From positions 1 to 33,330 of the forward strand of contig JAJDHV010000014.1 of the NCBI GenBank assembly GCA_030266365.1: DNA of 33,330 nucleotides, in the 5' to 3' direction. Origin of the DNA: Synergistaceae bacterium OttesenSCG-928-I11. GTDB lineage: Bacteria > Synergistota > Synergistia > Synergistales > Synergistaceae. The position numbers and the translations under genes were made by a program. Under the pieces are notes generated by a model, which did not search any database, was not told where the DNA came from, and was given only the letters and a program-made list of their open reading frames with translations. Below, one piece after another: positions 16,605 through 24,780 of this stretch. Positions within the stretch are counted from its first letter, which is position 1. Every line of letters starts with the position of its first letter.

Positions 16605-17285
16605 TTATGCCGCCTCCATTCCCTTCATGACGCCGAGGTCGGGTGCAACCTCAAACTCGGCCTCTGTGTGTTCCTTGATCTGTTCGAGCGTGACCTCCGG
16701 GGCGATCTCGATCAGAACCAATTTGCCGTCGTCGAACCTGAACACCGCGAACTCGGTGAAGATCATCGACACGACACCGACGGCAGTCAACGGCAGCGTG
16801 CATTTTTTCAAAATTTTGGCCCCGCCCTTTTTCGTCACGTGCGTCGTCGCGATATAGACGCGACGCGCGCCGACGACAAGGTCCATCGCGCCGCCCATGC
16901 CGGGGACGCTACGCCCGGGGACCATCCAGTTGGCGAGATCGCCCTGCTGGTCGACTTCGAGCGCACCCAGCACCGTTGCGTCGACGTGACCGCCGCGGAT
17001 CAGGCCGAAGCTCGTGTCCGACGCAAAAAAGCTGCCGCCGGGCTGCATGGAGATGATGCGCCCGCCCGCGCCGATGCACTTGAGGTCGGGCTCCGCCGGC
17101 GCGGGGCCGATCCCGATCGCGCCGTTCTCGGCCTGCAAAATGACGTGGACGTCCTCGGGGATGTAGTCGGAGACAAGCGTCGGGATCCCGATGCCGAGGT
17201 TGACGACGTCCCCCTCCTCCAGCTCCATCGCGATGCGCTTTGCGATGCGCTCTTTTACGATCTGTTCATCAAGTTCTGGAAGCAT
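16605..17285 (-). CDS. 3-oxoacid / acetate-acetoacetate CoA-transferase subunit B
   Basis: 226 aa. Catalytic Glu53 is in the family motif LQAENGAIGIGP; NLGIGIPTLVSDYI precedes it, and GGHVDATVLGALEVD and GAMDLVVGARRVYI follow. It is the beta subunit of a two-subunit type I CoA-transferase (AtoA/ScoB-like) that moves CoA between acetyl- or succinyl-CoA and a 3-oxo acid or short fatty acid. The start at 17285 has AAAGGAGG upstream and overlaps the end of subunit A by 17 bp. Confidence 0.94.
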   Translation of the reverse strand: MLPELDEQIVKERIAKRIAMELEEGDVVNLGIGIPTLVSDYIPEDVHVILQAENGAIGIGPAPAEPDLKCIGAGGRIISMQPGGSFFASDTSFGLIRGGHVDATVLGALEVDQQGDLANWMVPGRSVPGMGGAMDLVVGARRVYIATTHVTKKGGAKILKKCTLPLTAVGVVSMIFTEFAVFRFDDGKLVLIEIAPEVTLEQIKEHTEAEFEVAPDLGVMKGMEAA

Positions 17286-17958
17286 AGTAGGATCCTCCTT
17301 TCACGACCAGCATGTCGACCAGGATGCCCTGCGTGACGATGTGGTTGGGGTCGAGCTCGCCGACGTCGACGACCGCGTCGACCTCCGCGATGACGATTTT
17401 GCCCGCCGTCGCCATCGCCGGGTTGAAGTTCTGGTTTGTGCCGCGGTACGTCAGGTTGCCCATGCGGTCCGCCTTGTACGCGCGCACGAGCGCGACGTCC
17501 GCGGACATCGGCAGTTCGAGGATATATTTTTTCCCGTTCACCTCGAGGACCTGCTTGCCCTCCTCGACAACCGTGCCGACGCCCGTCGGGGTGAGAAATC
17601 CGCCGAGGCCGTAGCCCGCCGCGCGAATTTTTTCGACGAACGTCCCCTGCGGATAGAGCTCGAGCTCCATCTTGCCGGACATGTAGAACTCGCCGGTCTT
17701 CTTGTTCAACCCGACGTGCGAGGCGATGGCCTTCTTGACTCGCCCCGCCGAGACGAGCTTGCCGTGCCCGACCTTCTCGTACGCCGTGTCGTTGGCGATC
17801 ATCGTGAGCTGGTCCGTCCCCTGCTCCAGCAGGGCGTCCACCAATGTGTAGGGGATGCCACCGTAGTTGAAGCCGCCCACCATGATGGTGTCGCCGGTCT
17901 TGATGCACTTGACCGCCTCTTCGGCCGACACGACGGGCTTGTAGATGCTGCGTTTCAT
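17269..17958 (-). CDS. 3-oxoacid / acetate-acetoacetate CoA-transferase subunit A
   Basis: 229 aa alpha subunit (AtoD/ScoA-like). Near the N-terminus is the Gly-rich loop TIMVGGFNYGGIPYTLVDAL, with further family segments LELYPQGTFVEKIRAAGYG, FLTPTGVGTVV and the RGTNQNFNPAMATA region. It should pair with subunit B encoded next. AAGGAGG lies upstream of the ATG at 17958, 21 bp after the TRAP permease stop. Confidence 0.94.
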   Translation of the reverse strand: MKRSIYKPVVSAEEAVKCIKTGDTIMVGGFNYGGIPYTLVDALLEQGTDQLTMIANDTAYEKVGHGKLVSAGRVKKAIASHVGLNKKTGEFYMSGKMELELYPQGTFVEKIRAAGYGLGGFLTPTGVGTVVEEGKQVLEVNGKKYILELPMSADVALVRAYKADRMGNLTYRGTNQNFNPAMATAGKIVIAEVDAVVDVGELDPNHIVTQGILVDMLVVKGGSYYASRT

Positions 17959-17979
17959 CGCTTCGAACCTCCTTCTTCC

Positions 17980-19995
17980 CTATGCTGTCGCCGCAGGGGG
18001 CGCGCTCTTGCCGAGGGAACCCCGCTGGATGAAGAACATCGCCACGACGATACCGCACCCGACGGCGTTGCTGACGAGACTCGGGTGGATGATGCAGAAC
18101 GGCACCGCGAAGAGCAGGATCCTCTCGACGATGTTGAGATCACGCAGCAGGAAACCCTGGACCGCCGCGGACAGACCCATGATGCCGATCAGCGCCGTCA
18201 CGGTCCCGACGACGATGTGGAACACGTCGCCCTGCAACATCAGATACGGATTATAGACGAACATATACGGCACCACAAAGCCCGCCGCCGCATTCGCGAG
18301 CGCGGTGAAGCCCGTCTTGAGCGGTTCGGAGCGCGCGATGCCCGCCGCGGCGTATGTCGCGAGCGCCACCGGCGGCGTAACATCCGCCAGAACGCCGAAG
18401 TACAGGCAGTACAGGTGCGCTGCCTGCATCGGGACGCCCATCTGGGAAAGGGCCGGGGCCGCGAGCGTCGAGGTGATGATGTACTGCGCCGTCGTCGGGA
18501 CGCCCATGCCGAGGATGATCGAGCCGATCATCGTCCAGAAGAGCGCCAGCGGCAGAATTCCGAACGAGAGCGAGAGGACGAACGACGAGAATGCCAACCC
18601 GACGCCCGTGATCGCGATGACGCCGATGACGATGCCGGAGCAGGCACAGGCCATGGCGACCTCGATCGCTCCCATACCGCCGGAGATCAGCGCATCCAGG
18701 ACCATCTTCGGCGTCATTCGGTGCTCCTTCGCTCCGAGCCACGAGCAGACGACGATGGCCAAGATCGAATAAAAGACCGCCATCGTCGGCGAGTAGCCAA
18801 GCGCCAGAATGACGACGAGTGCCGCGATGGGGAGCAGCAGGTGCCAGCCGCGCTTCAACACATCGCCCGCCTTCGGCAGTTCGGAGGCGTCCATGCGCTT
18901 CATGCGCCGCTTGCCTGCGCGGAAGTGAACCATCATGATGATCGAGATGAAGTAGAGCGTCGCCGGAATCGCGGCTGCGACCACGACGTCCCAGTACGAG
19001 ATGGCGAGGAACTGGGCCATGATGAACGCCGCCGCCCCCATGACGGGCGGCATGACCTGTCCTCCTGTCGAGGCGCAGGCGACGATGGCCCCCGCAAAGT
19101 TCGGCGTATACCCCGCCTGCTTCATCAACGGAATGGTGAACGAGCCCGTGGTGACGGCGTTGCCCGTCGAGCTGCCGGAGACCATGCCCATGAGGCCGCT
19201 TGCCACGACCGCGGCCTTGCCCGCGCCGCCGAGGCTGCGCCCGGTCAGCGCGATGGCGAGATCGATGAAGAACTGCCCGGCACCGGAGATCGTCAAAAAC
19301 GCGCCGAAGAGGCAGAAGAGGAAGATGAACGACGCCGAAACCCCGAGCGGGACGCCGAAGATGCCGTCGGTGCGCAGGTACATGAACGGTGCCAGCGTGT
19401 CGATGGAAAACCCTCTGTGCCCGAGCATGCCGGGGAAGTAGGGGCCGAAAATGGCGTAGACGAGCGCGACGCAGGCCACGATCGGCAGCGGCCAGCCCAT
19501 CGAGCGCCGCGTCCCCTCGATGACGAGGAGGACCATGACGACGCCCAGGTAGATGTCCGACGGAATCGCGCGCCCCTCGCGCATGGCGATCGCCTCGTAG
19601 TTGAAGAGGATGTTGCCGCAACAGACCAGAACAAGAGCAGCAAGCGCCCAGTCCCAAAGCTCGATCTTGCCCTTCGGCCGTTTTGCCGACAGGGGGTAGA
19701 GCAGGAAGATCAACGACCCCATGAACATGAAGTGGATGGATCTCTGTGTCATGGCGTCAAAAAGGCCGGATACAGCGGTGTAGAGATGGAAGAGCGACGC
19801 CGAGAGGGCGATCGCCGCCACAATGTAGTATTGCGGGCCGGTGAGAACTCGTTTTTTGCCGGTCTCCGGGTCGTCGATCTCGACCCGTTCGACCTGGCTC
19901 AAGTCGATTCTGGCTTCATCGGAAAAATTTCCGTCGAGACCGGAGCGGTCGATGTTTTCCACAATTTCTTCGAGATTATTTTTCTCTTCGCTCAT
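17980..19995 (-). CDS. TRAP transporter fused permease (DctQM-type, 4TM/12TM)
   Basis: 671 aa. A hydrophilic N-terminus of about 55 residues is followed by four helices (small DctQ-like subunit, about 57-190) and a DctM-like part of about 12 helices. Typical large-subunit motifs are visible: GMVSGSSTGNAVTTGSFTIP, MKQAGYTPNFAGAIVACAST and ILGMGVPTTAQYIITS. The fusion of both membrane subunits is typical of TAXI-type TRAP systems, and a TAXI receptor is encoded immediately upstream. It should drive ion-coupled uptake of an organic or amino acid. GGAGG precedes the ATG at 19995. Confidence 0.95.
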   Translation of the reverse strand: MSEEKNNLEEIVENIDRSGLDGNFSDEARIDLSQVERVEIDDPETGKKRVLTGPQYYIVAAIALSASLFHLYTAVSGLFDAMTQRSIHFMFMGSLIFLLYPLSAKRPKGKIELWDWALAALVLVCCGNILFNYEAIAMREGRAIPSDIYLGVVMVLLVIEGTRRSMGWPLPIVACVALVYAIFGPYFPGMLGHRGFSIDTLAPFMYLRTDGIFGVPLGVSASFIFLFCLFGAFLTISGAGQFFIDLAIALTGRSLGGAGKAAVVASGLMGMVSGSSTGNAVTTGSFTIPLMKQAGYTPNFAGAIVACASTGGQVMPPVMGAAAFIMAQFLAISYWDVVVAAAIPATLYFISIIMMVHFRAGKRRMKRMDASELPKAGDVLKRGWHLLLPIAALVVILALGYSPTMAVFYSILAIVVCSWLGAKEHRMTPKMVLDALISGGMGAIEVAMACACSGIVIGVIAITGVGLAFSSFVLSLSFGILPLALFWTMIGSIILGMGVPTTAQYIITSTLAAPALSQMGVPMQAAHLYCLYFGVLADVTPPVALATYAAAGIARSEPLKTGFTALANAAAGFVVPYMFVYNPYLMLQGDVFHIVVGTVTALIGIMGLSAAVQGFLLRDLNIVERILLFAVPFCIIHPSLVSNAVGCGIVVAMFFIQRGSLGKSAPPAATA

Positions 19996-20038
19996 ATGGT
20001 TTCCTCCCGCCCTTCAAAAAAAATTGGCAGTGGTCAAT

Positions 20039-20075
20039 TTTGGAGCTGCGCGAAAAACTTACGCGCAGCTCCAAA
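20039..20075 (-). terminator. Hairpin between binding protein and permease (attenuator-like)
   Basis: Perfect 14-bp stem (20039-20052 with 20062-20075) with a 9-nt loop, in the 102-bp gap. There is no immediate U-run, so it may be a partial terminator or mRNA stabiliser that keeps binding-protein expression above permease expression. Confidence 0.5.
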
Positions 20076-20097
20076 GGTCCGAATCGATCGGGTTCGA

Positions 20098-21054
20098 TTA
20101 TTTCGTGTCTACCTTGACGCCATTCTCCTCGAAGTACTTCGCCGCTCCGGGGTGGAACGGGATGATGCCGACGCCTGCCTTCTCGGGAACGAAGTTGGCC
20201 GCGTGCGGGGTCGTCTTCTCGATCTCGCCCCTCTTCTCGATGAAGATCTTGACGCAGTCGTAGGCGACCTGGTCGGTCATCTTGCTGTTGACGACGAGGA
20301 AGTTGCCGTCGGCGACGACGCGGCAGTCCTCGGTCTGCTTGTCATACGTGCCCGCGGGGATCGTGAAGTCCATCATGAACGGATTCGCGTCGCAGACCTT
20401 TTTGATGACCTCCGCGGGGATCGGGATGAGGACGACGTCGCGGACCGCCGCGATCTCCATGACCGCCGAGCCCGGAATCGCGAAGTTGAAGAACGCGACG
20501 TCGAGGTTGCCGTCCTTCAGCGCCGTCACCGCTTCGGGCTGCGTGAGCTGCTGCTTGTTGAAGTCCTTCTCGGTCCATCCGGCGGCCTCGAGGATCATGT
20601 TCGTCAGGACCTGGTCGCCGCCGCCCGGTGCGCCGACGGAGATCTTCTTGCCCTTCATGTCGTCGAAGGTCTTGATGCCCGTGCGGGTCGTCGTGACGAT
20701 GTGCTGCGGCGCGGCGTACATGTGCATGAGCGTGAGGACGTCGAGCTTGCCGTCGTCCTTGAACGCGTCGATGCCGTTATAGGCCTGCCACAGGGTGGAG
20801 CCCATCGTCATGCCGATCTGCGCCTGGTCGCTCGCGACGAGGCGGCAGTTCTCGCGGGAAGCCGACGTCGAGCGGGAGTTCGCCCGGATGTTGACGCCGC
20901 CGTTCGAGAGGAGCTCGGCCATGACGCCGCCGAGCGGATAGTACGTGCCGCCGACGCCGCCTGAGCCGATGGTGACGAACGTCTGCGCGGCGAGTGCCAT
21001 GCCGCCCAATGCAAAAACCAGAATCAAACCCAGTGCCAATACGCGCTTCTTCAT
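20098..21054 (-). CDS. TAXI-family TRAP transporter solute-binding protein
   Basis: 318 aa. A clean signal peptide (about 1-23, ending ALAAQ) is followed by the TAXI fold: TIGSGGVGGTYYPLGGVMAE, then NSRSTSASRENCRLVASDQA, GMTMGSTLWQAYNG, KGKKISVGAPGGGDQVLTNM and AFFNFAIPGSAVMEIAA. It is periplasmic and captures a carboxylate ligand for the fused permease. AAGGAGG lies upstream of the ATG. The gene sits between the aminotransferase (51 bp upstream) and the permease. Confidence 0.95.
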   Translation of the reverse strand: MKKRVLALGLILVFALGGMALAAQTFVTIGSGGVGGTYYPLGGVMAELLSNGGVNIRANSRSTSASRENCRLVASDQAQIGMTMGSTLWQAYNGIDAFKDDGKLDVLTLMHMYAAPQHIVTTTRTGIKTFDDMKGKKISVGAPGGGDQVLTNMILEAAGWTEKDFNKQQLTQPEAVTALKDGNLDVAFFNFAIPGSAVMEIAAVRDVVLIPIPAEVIKKVCDANPFMMDFTIPAGTYDKQTEDCRVVADGNFLVVNSKMTDQVAYDCVKIFIEKRGEIEKTTPHAANFVPEKAGVGIIPFHPGAAKYFEENGVKVDTK

Positions 21055-21105
21055 TACAACACAACCTCCTTAGGAATTTGGATTAATTGGATGAAGATCT
21101 ATGCT

Positions 21106-22443
21106 CTACAGCAACTGCTTTGCTGCGGATGCCAGTCCAGCGGCGAGCATCTCGACGATCTGCCTCGCCTGTGCCTCGGTCGTCACGAGCGGCGGTGCCA
21201 GAAGGAAATTGTCCCCCTCCACGCCGTCGATCATCCCGGAGCCGGGGTAGATGATCAGACCCTGCTCGATGCACGCCTTCGTCGCCACGCCGGATGCGCC
21301 TTTCGTCTTCTCGAACGGTTCTTTCTTCGCCTTATCCTTGACAAGCTCGACGCCCCACATGTAGCCCTTGCCGCGGACGTCGCCGACCATCGGATTTTCC
21401 GCTTTGATCTTTTCAAGACCTTCTTTAAAGATGTGCTCGTTGCGTTTTACGTTCCCGACGACGTCGTGCTCCTTCATGTACTTCATGACCGCGACGACCG
21501 CCGCGGCGGACACCGGGTTGCCGTTGTACGTGTGTCCGTGCATGAACGCGCCGCTGCCCTTCTTGATCGGTTCCAGGAGTTTGTCGTTCGCGATGATGCC
21601 GCCGGTGGGGACGTAACCCGCGGCCAGTCCCTTCGCTGTCGCGATGATGTCGGGCTTGACCTTCCAGTGGTCGACGCAGAAGTTTTCTCCCGTCCGGCCA
21701 CATCCGGTCATGACCTCGTCCGCGATCAGGACGACGTCGTACTTGTCGCAGATCTCGCGAACGATCGGCCAGTATTCGTCGGGGGGCGTGAGCGCGCCGA
21801 CGGTCGAGCCGACGATGGGTTCCGCCAGAAATGCGCTGACGTAGTTCGCGCCGATCCGGCGAATCTCATGCTCCAGTTGATACGCGCAGCGCATCCCGCA
21901 CTTGGGATATTCGAGCCCGAAGGGGCAGCGATAGCAATAATGCGGCTGGATCTTCGGCATCTCGAGGAACATGGGGAAGTACGGGCGACGGCGTGCCATC
22001 GAGCCGCCGAGCGAGACCGTGGCGAGCGTGCTGCCGTGGTAGGAGTTCCACCGTGCGATGGTGATGTACTTGCCCGCGTACTCGCCGCCCATCTCATAGA
22101 AGGACTGGCGGGCGAGCTTCACCGCGGACTCGATCGCCTCGCTGCCGCCGGAGACGAGCCAGACGTTCTCCAGCCCCTCGGGGGCGAACTCGGCGATGGC
22201 GGTTGCCGCCTCCTCGACGATATCGCACTGCCAGCGAGACGGATGTGCGAACTCGAGCTTGCGGCACTGCGATGCGACCGCGTCCGCGATCTCGGGGACC
22301 GCGTGTCCGAGGTTGGATATCAACGCGCCGGAGCAGCCGTCGATATACTTTTTGCCGTCCTTGGCGACGATATAGATGCCCTCGCCACGCTCGGCCTGGA
22401 TGTAGTTGGTCTTGAAACTGCGGGGAAACGCGTGCTGAACCAT
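21106..22443 (-). CDS. PLP-dependent class III aminotransferase
   Basis: 445 aa from ATG 22443 (GGGAGG, 9-bp spacing); the open frame upstream of this is leader. Fold type I class III features: substrate/cofactor loop SGGSEAIESAVKLAR, SYHG (134-137), Asp242 (LIADEVMTGCGRTG) and PLP Lys271 (ATAKGLAAGYVPTGG). A Cys cluster C170-x2-C173-x8-C182-x3-C186 lies in the middle of the chain and could bind a metal. The family transfers an amino group from an omega- or beta-amino acid to a keto acid. As first gene of a TRAP/CoA-transferase/thiolase operon it probably makes the keto acid that is then activated. The true substrate is unknown. Confidence 0.93.
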   Translation of the reverse strand: MVQHAFPRSFKTNYIQAERGEGIYIVAKDGKKYIDGCSGALISNLGHAVPEIADAVASQCRKLEFAHPSRWQCDIVEEAATAIAEFAPEGLENVWLVSGGSEAIESAVKLARQSFYEMGGEYAGKYITIARWNSYHGSTLATVSLGGSMARRRPYFPMFLEMPKIQPHYCYRCPFGLEYPKCGMRCAYQLEHEIRRIGANYVSAFLAEPIVGSTVGALTPPDEYWPIVREICDKYDVVLIADEVMTGCGRTGENFCVDHWKVKPDIIATAKGLAAGYVPTGGIIANDKLLEPIKKGSGAFMHGHTYNGNPVSAAAVVAVMKYMKEHDVVGNVKRNEHIFKEGLEKIKAENPMVGDVRGKGYMWGVELVKDKAKKEPFEKTKGASGVATKACIEQGLIIYPGSGMIDGVEGDNFLLAPPLVTTEAQARQIVEMLAAGLASAAKQLL

Positions 22444-22859
22444 GATCTTCGACCTCCCTACTTGGTGGATGCTGCATGTCCGAAAGCCGGCTCTGGCCGG
22501 AATTTCCGGGAATAAAACATCATCGGGCGCCTGATTCGTCTTTCGGTTCGGTATATGCAAATGCTTGTGAATGCTCGCGCAACAATGTCGTCGGCAATTG
22601 CGCAATCGACAAAAACATTGAAGGATATGTTTCACTGTAAAACATTCTCCGTCTTCGTCATACGCAAAAACCGAGGAAAAACACGCATAAAACACGCGAA
22701 AAGTGAGGTTCATTCAAGGCGATTCAGATATAATTCAGTATATTACGTGAATAAATTCCTTCATTAATGTTATACTTCATAATCATGCGGTTGTCAATCC
22801 AAATTGCCGCGACCATTTTTTCGATCGATATCTCATTTTGTAAGGGCGGGTGGTCCTCT
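22444..22859. promoter_or_regulatory. Divergent control region, aminotransferase operon / RpiR regulator
   Basis: 416 bp, AT-rich, no gene. For the plus strand there is an extended -10, TGTTATACT (22768-22776), giving a leader of about 80 nt before the GTG at 22860, and a second TATAAT at 22729-22734 without a clear -35. Possible operators are the 10-bp palindrome ATTGCGCAAT (22597-22606) and the dyad TGTTTCACTGTAAAACA (22628-22644). I found no convincing minus-strand promoter for the aminotransferase operon by eye. Confidence 0.45.
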
Positions 22860-23696
22860 GTGATCTGGGAAAAAATGGAATTGGAACTGGAGCGGCTGCC
22901 GAGGGCGCAGAAAAAAGTCGCCAGATATATGGTCGACAACCCCTCAGAGTCGCTTTTCATGACGTCGCAACAACTGGGCGCCAATTCGGAAACGAGCGAG
23001 GCGACCGTCATCCGCCTCGCCACCACCCTCGGTTTCGCGGGTTTCCCCGAGTTCAAGCAGGCGCTGCAGGACGAGGCGAAGGACTCGCTCTCGACCTTCG
23101 GCCGCCTGCAACGGCACATGTCGACGGTGCGGACGGGCAACCTTCTGTCCGACGTGATCGCAGCCGAAATCGACAAGGCCTCCGCCTGCCTGCAACAGAC
23201 GGACGACAACAGGATCCGCGCGCTCGCGGGCGAGATCTGCCGCGCGGCGGGCGGCGTCTACATCGTGGGCCTGCGCAGCGCACGCAGCCTCGCCGTGTAC
23301 ATGCAGTTCTACCTCTCATGGTTCTTGCCGAACGTCTACGTGCCGGAGAACGACTCGCTGGAGACGTACCTCGTCTCAGCGCCGAAAAACAGCCTTCTCA
23401 TCGGCATCAGCTTCCCCCGCTACACGCGCCTGACGCTCGACTGCATTCGGCTCGCGAAACGAATCGGCCTCAAGACCGCCGCCATCACAGACTCGGACGC
23501 AAGCCCGCTCGCGGCGGAAGCCGACCTCTCCGTCACCGTGCCATGCGTCCACGTCGCGCACATCGACTCCCTCATGATCCCGTTCGGCATGGCGAACGCC
23601 CTCCTGATCGAAGTCACGAGCCAACTGGGCCCCCGCGCGCTCGAACGCCTCGGTGAACTGGAAAAGATCTGGTCGAGCGGCTCGACCTACTGCTAG
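22860..23696 (+). CDS. MurR/RpiR-family transcriptional regulator
   Basis: 278 aa if started at GTG 22860, which has AAGGGCGGG 9 bp upstream; this gives the usual family length, whereas an ATG at 22767 would lie inside the promoter. The N-terminal HTH_6 domain (about 1-80) includes LPRAQKKVARYMVDNPSESL, SETSEATVIRLATTLGFAGF and PEFKQALQDE. The C-terminal SIS domain (about 120-260) has GGVYIVGLRSARSLAVYMQF and LIGISFPRYTRLTLDCIRLA. It should sense a metabolite through SIS and, being divergent, is the likely regulator of the aminotransferase/TRAP operon, although classical RpiR proteins sense phosphosugars. Confidence 0.9.
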   Translation: MIWEKMELELERLPRAQKKVARYMVDNPSESLFMTSQQLGANSETSEATVIRLATTLGFAGFPEFKQALQDEAKDSLSTFGRLQRHMSTVRTGNLLSDVIAAEIDKASACLQQTDDNRIRALAGEICRAAGGVYIVGLRSARSLAVYMQFYLSWFLPNVYVPENDSLETYLVSAPKNSLLIGISFPRYTRLTLDCIRLAKRIGLKTAAITDSDASPLAAEADLSVTVPCVHVAHIDSLMIPFGMANALLIEVTSQLGPRALERLGELEKIWSSGSTYC

Positions 23697-23711
23697 CGGA
23701 AATATTTTTTC

Positions 23712-23740
23712 TTGACACGCCATACAGAAGCAGATATAAA
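23712..23740 (+). promoter_or_regulatory. Strong promoter of the Phd/ParE module
   Basis: TTGACA (23712-23717), 17-bp spacer, TATAAA (23735-23740). GATC-containing repeats and the palindrome ATGATCAT (23740-23747) directly downstream could be the operator for autoregulation. The block TATAAATGATCATAATG recurs almost unchanged at 25078-25094. Confidence 0.75.
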
Positions 23741-23787
23741 TGATCATAATGATCGCTTGAATCATTTATGGATGGAGGTTGCGTTCG

Positions 23788-24048
23788 ATGGAAACCATTG
23801 CGGCGCGCGAGGCAAAAATATCGTTCGGCGATACGATTCGCAGGGCGCAAAAGGCTCCTGTGCAGATCACGAACCACGGCAATCCGGTCGCCGTCGTTAT
23901 GTCCATGGAGGATTACCGCATTACGGAAGAATTTAGGATGCAATACCTGCGGGAAAAACTCGAACGCGGTCGCGCCGATATTGAAGCGGGCAGAGTTTTC
24001 GATGTGGACAAGGTTTTCGACGAAGTCCTTGCTGGGAATTACGACTAA
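23788..24048 (+). CDS. Phd/YefM-family antitoxin
   Basis: 86 aa from ATG 23788 (GGAGGT, 8-bp spacing). The N-terminal DNA-binding/dimer domain has METIAAREAKISFGDTIRRA, then APVQITNHGNPVAVVMSMED, the hallmark of the Phd/YefM fold. The C-terminal tail (about 50-86) should wrap the toxin. The stop is followed immediately by the toxin ATG. Confidence 0.92.
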   Translation: METIAAREAKISFGDTIRRAQKAPVQITNHGNPVAVVMSMEDYRITEEFRMQYLREKLERGRADIEAGRVFDVDKVFDEVLAGNYD

Positions 24049-24360
24049 ATGCGCAAAATCGTCCTATCGGCCGAAGCGAGGCAGGATATCAAAGAGATCG
24101 CTCGATACACGGTGCGCAGGTGGGGTAAGGATCAGGCAGAGAAGTATCTCGAAGGGCTCAGGGAACAGATAAAATTCATTCAAAACATGCCCGCAGCCGG
24201 CAGCGATCGCTCGCAAGAGCTGGGAAGCCCCTTCTTCAGTTTTCCGGTCGACCGGCATGTCGTCTACTATCTATACGATGAACAACAGGTAAGCGTCATC
24301 GCCATCCTGCATCAGGCAATGTCGCCCAAGATCCATTTGCGCCTGCGAAAAAATATTTGA
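24049..24360 (+). CDS. ParE/RelE-superfamily toxin
   Basis: 103 aa. ParE-like pattern: an N-terminal strand MRKIVLSAEARQDIKEIARY, a helical hairpin (TVRRWGKDQAEKYLEGLREQ), then FPVDRHVVYYLYDEQQVSVI and AILHQAMSP. In this fold the toxin either poisons gyrase (ParE) or cuts mRNA on ribosomes (RelE); the longer helical hairpin and the HVVYYLYDE segment favour ParE. It is encoded directly behind its antitoxin with no gap (TAA ATG). Confidence 0.9.
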   Translation: MRKIVLSAEARQDIKEIARYTVRRWGKDQAEKYLEGLREQIKFIQNMPAAGSDRSQELGSPFFSFPVDRHVVYYLYDEQQVSVIAILHQAMSPKIHLRLRKNI

Positions 24361-24385
24361 ATCTATCCGCTCAGGAAATCAACCG

Positions 24386-24432
24386 CAAACTGCTGCAATT
24401 GCAATGCATAGCATTACAATTGCAGCAGTTTG
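24386..24432. repeat. 47-bp near-perfect inverted repeat, probable operator
   Basis: Arms of 22 bp (24386-24407 and 24411-24432) with a single mismatch (24402/24416) around a 3-bp centre. It starts 25 bp after the ParE-like toxin stop and overlaps the promoter of the RelB/YoeB-like module, so it could be that module's operator, or a terminator of the upstream module (there is no U-run). Confidence 0.6.
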
Positions 24433-24441
24433 TGCTATGAT
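24413..24441 (+). promoter_or_regulatory. Promoter of the RelB/YoeB-like module
   Basis: ATTACA (24413-24418), 17-bp spacer, TATGAT (24436-24441). The -35 and most of the spacer lie inside the inverted repeat, so binding there would block transcription. Confidence 0.5.
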
Positions 24442-24477
24442 AACGAGAATAAAAAATGAGAAAAGGAGGGGTGCGCG

Positions 24478-24780
24478 TTGCCTACGAAAAATATCTCCAT
24501 CCGCATGGACGAAGACCTGAAAAGCCAGTTCGAGACCGTCGTCGGCAGTCTTGGGCTCAATGTCAACGCCGCCGTCAACGTATTCGCCAAGGCAGTCGTC
24601 CGCTGCAAAGGCATCCCGTTCGAGTTGACGAGCCGGGAGGAGGACCCTTTTTACAGTCCGTCGAACTTCGCGGCGATACGCGAATCGCTCGAACAAATCA
24701 AAAACGGGCAGATCCGGACGTTCCACAGCGTCGAGGAGTTGGAAAAGGCCGCGTTAAAAGCGATCGCCGATGCAGATTAA
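24478..24780 (+). CDS. RelB/DinJ-family antitoxin (TTG start)
   Basis: 100 aa. The start is TTG 24478, placed about 8 bp after AAAAGGAGGGG; no in-frame ATG fits. The ribbon-helix-helix N-terminus is clear: TKNISIRMDEDLKSQFETVV, GSLGLNVNAAVNVFAKAVV, RCKGIPFEL, as in DinJ/RelB. The C-terminal part (EEDPFYSPSNFAAIRESLEQ onward) should bind the toxin. It overlaps the toxin gene by 11 bp. Confidence 0.92.
   Translation: MPTKNISIRMDEDLKSQFETVVGSLGLNVNAAVNVFAKAVVRCKGIPFELTSREEDPFYSPSNFAAIRESLEQIKNGQIRTFHSVEELEKAALKAIADAD

Noticed and set aside
17191-20964. 1257-codon open frame on the plus strand
   Set aside because: It runs antisense through the CoA-transferase, TRAP permease and TAXI genes; its composition is Arg/Asp/His-rich with no domain. 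It is a shadow of GC-rich coding.
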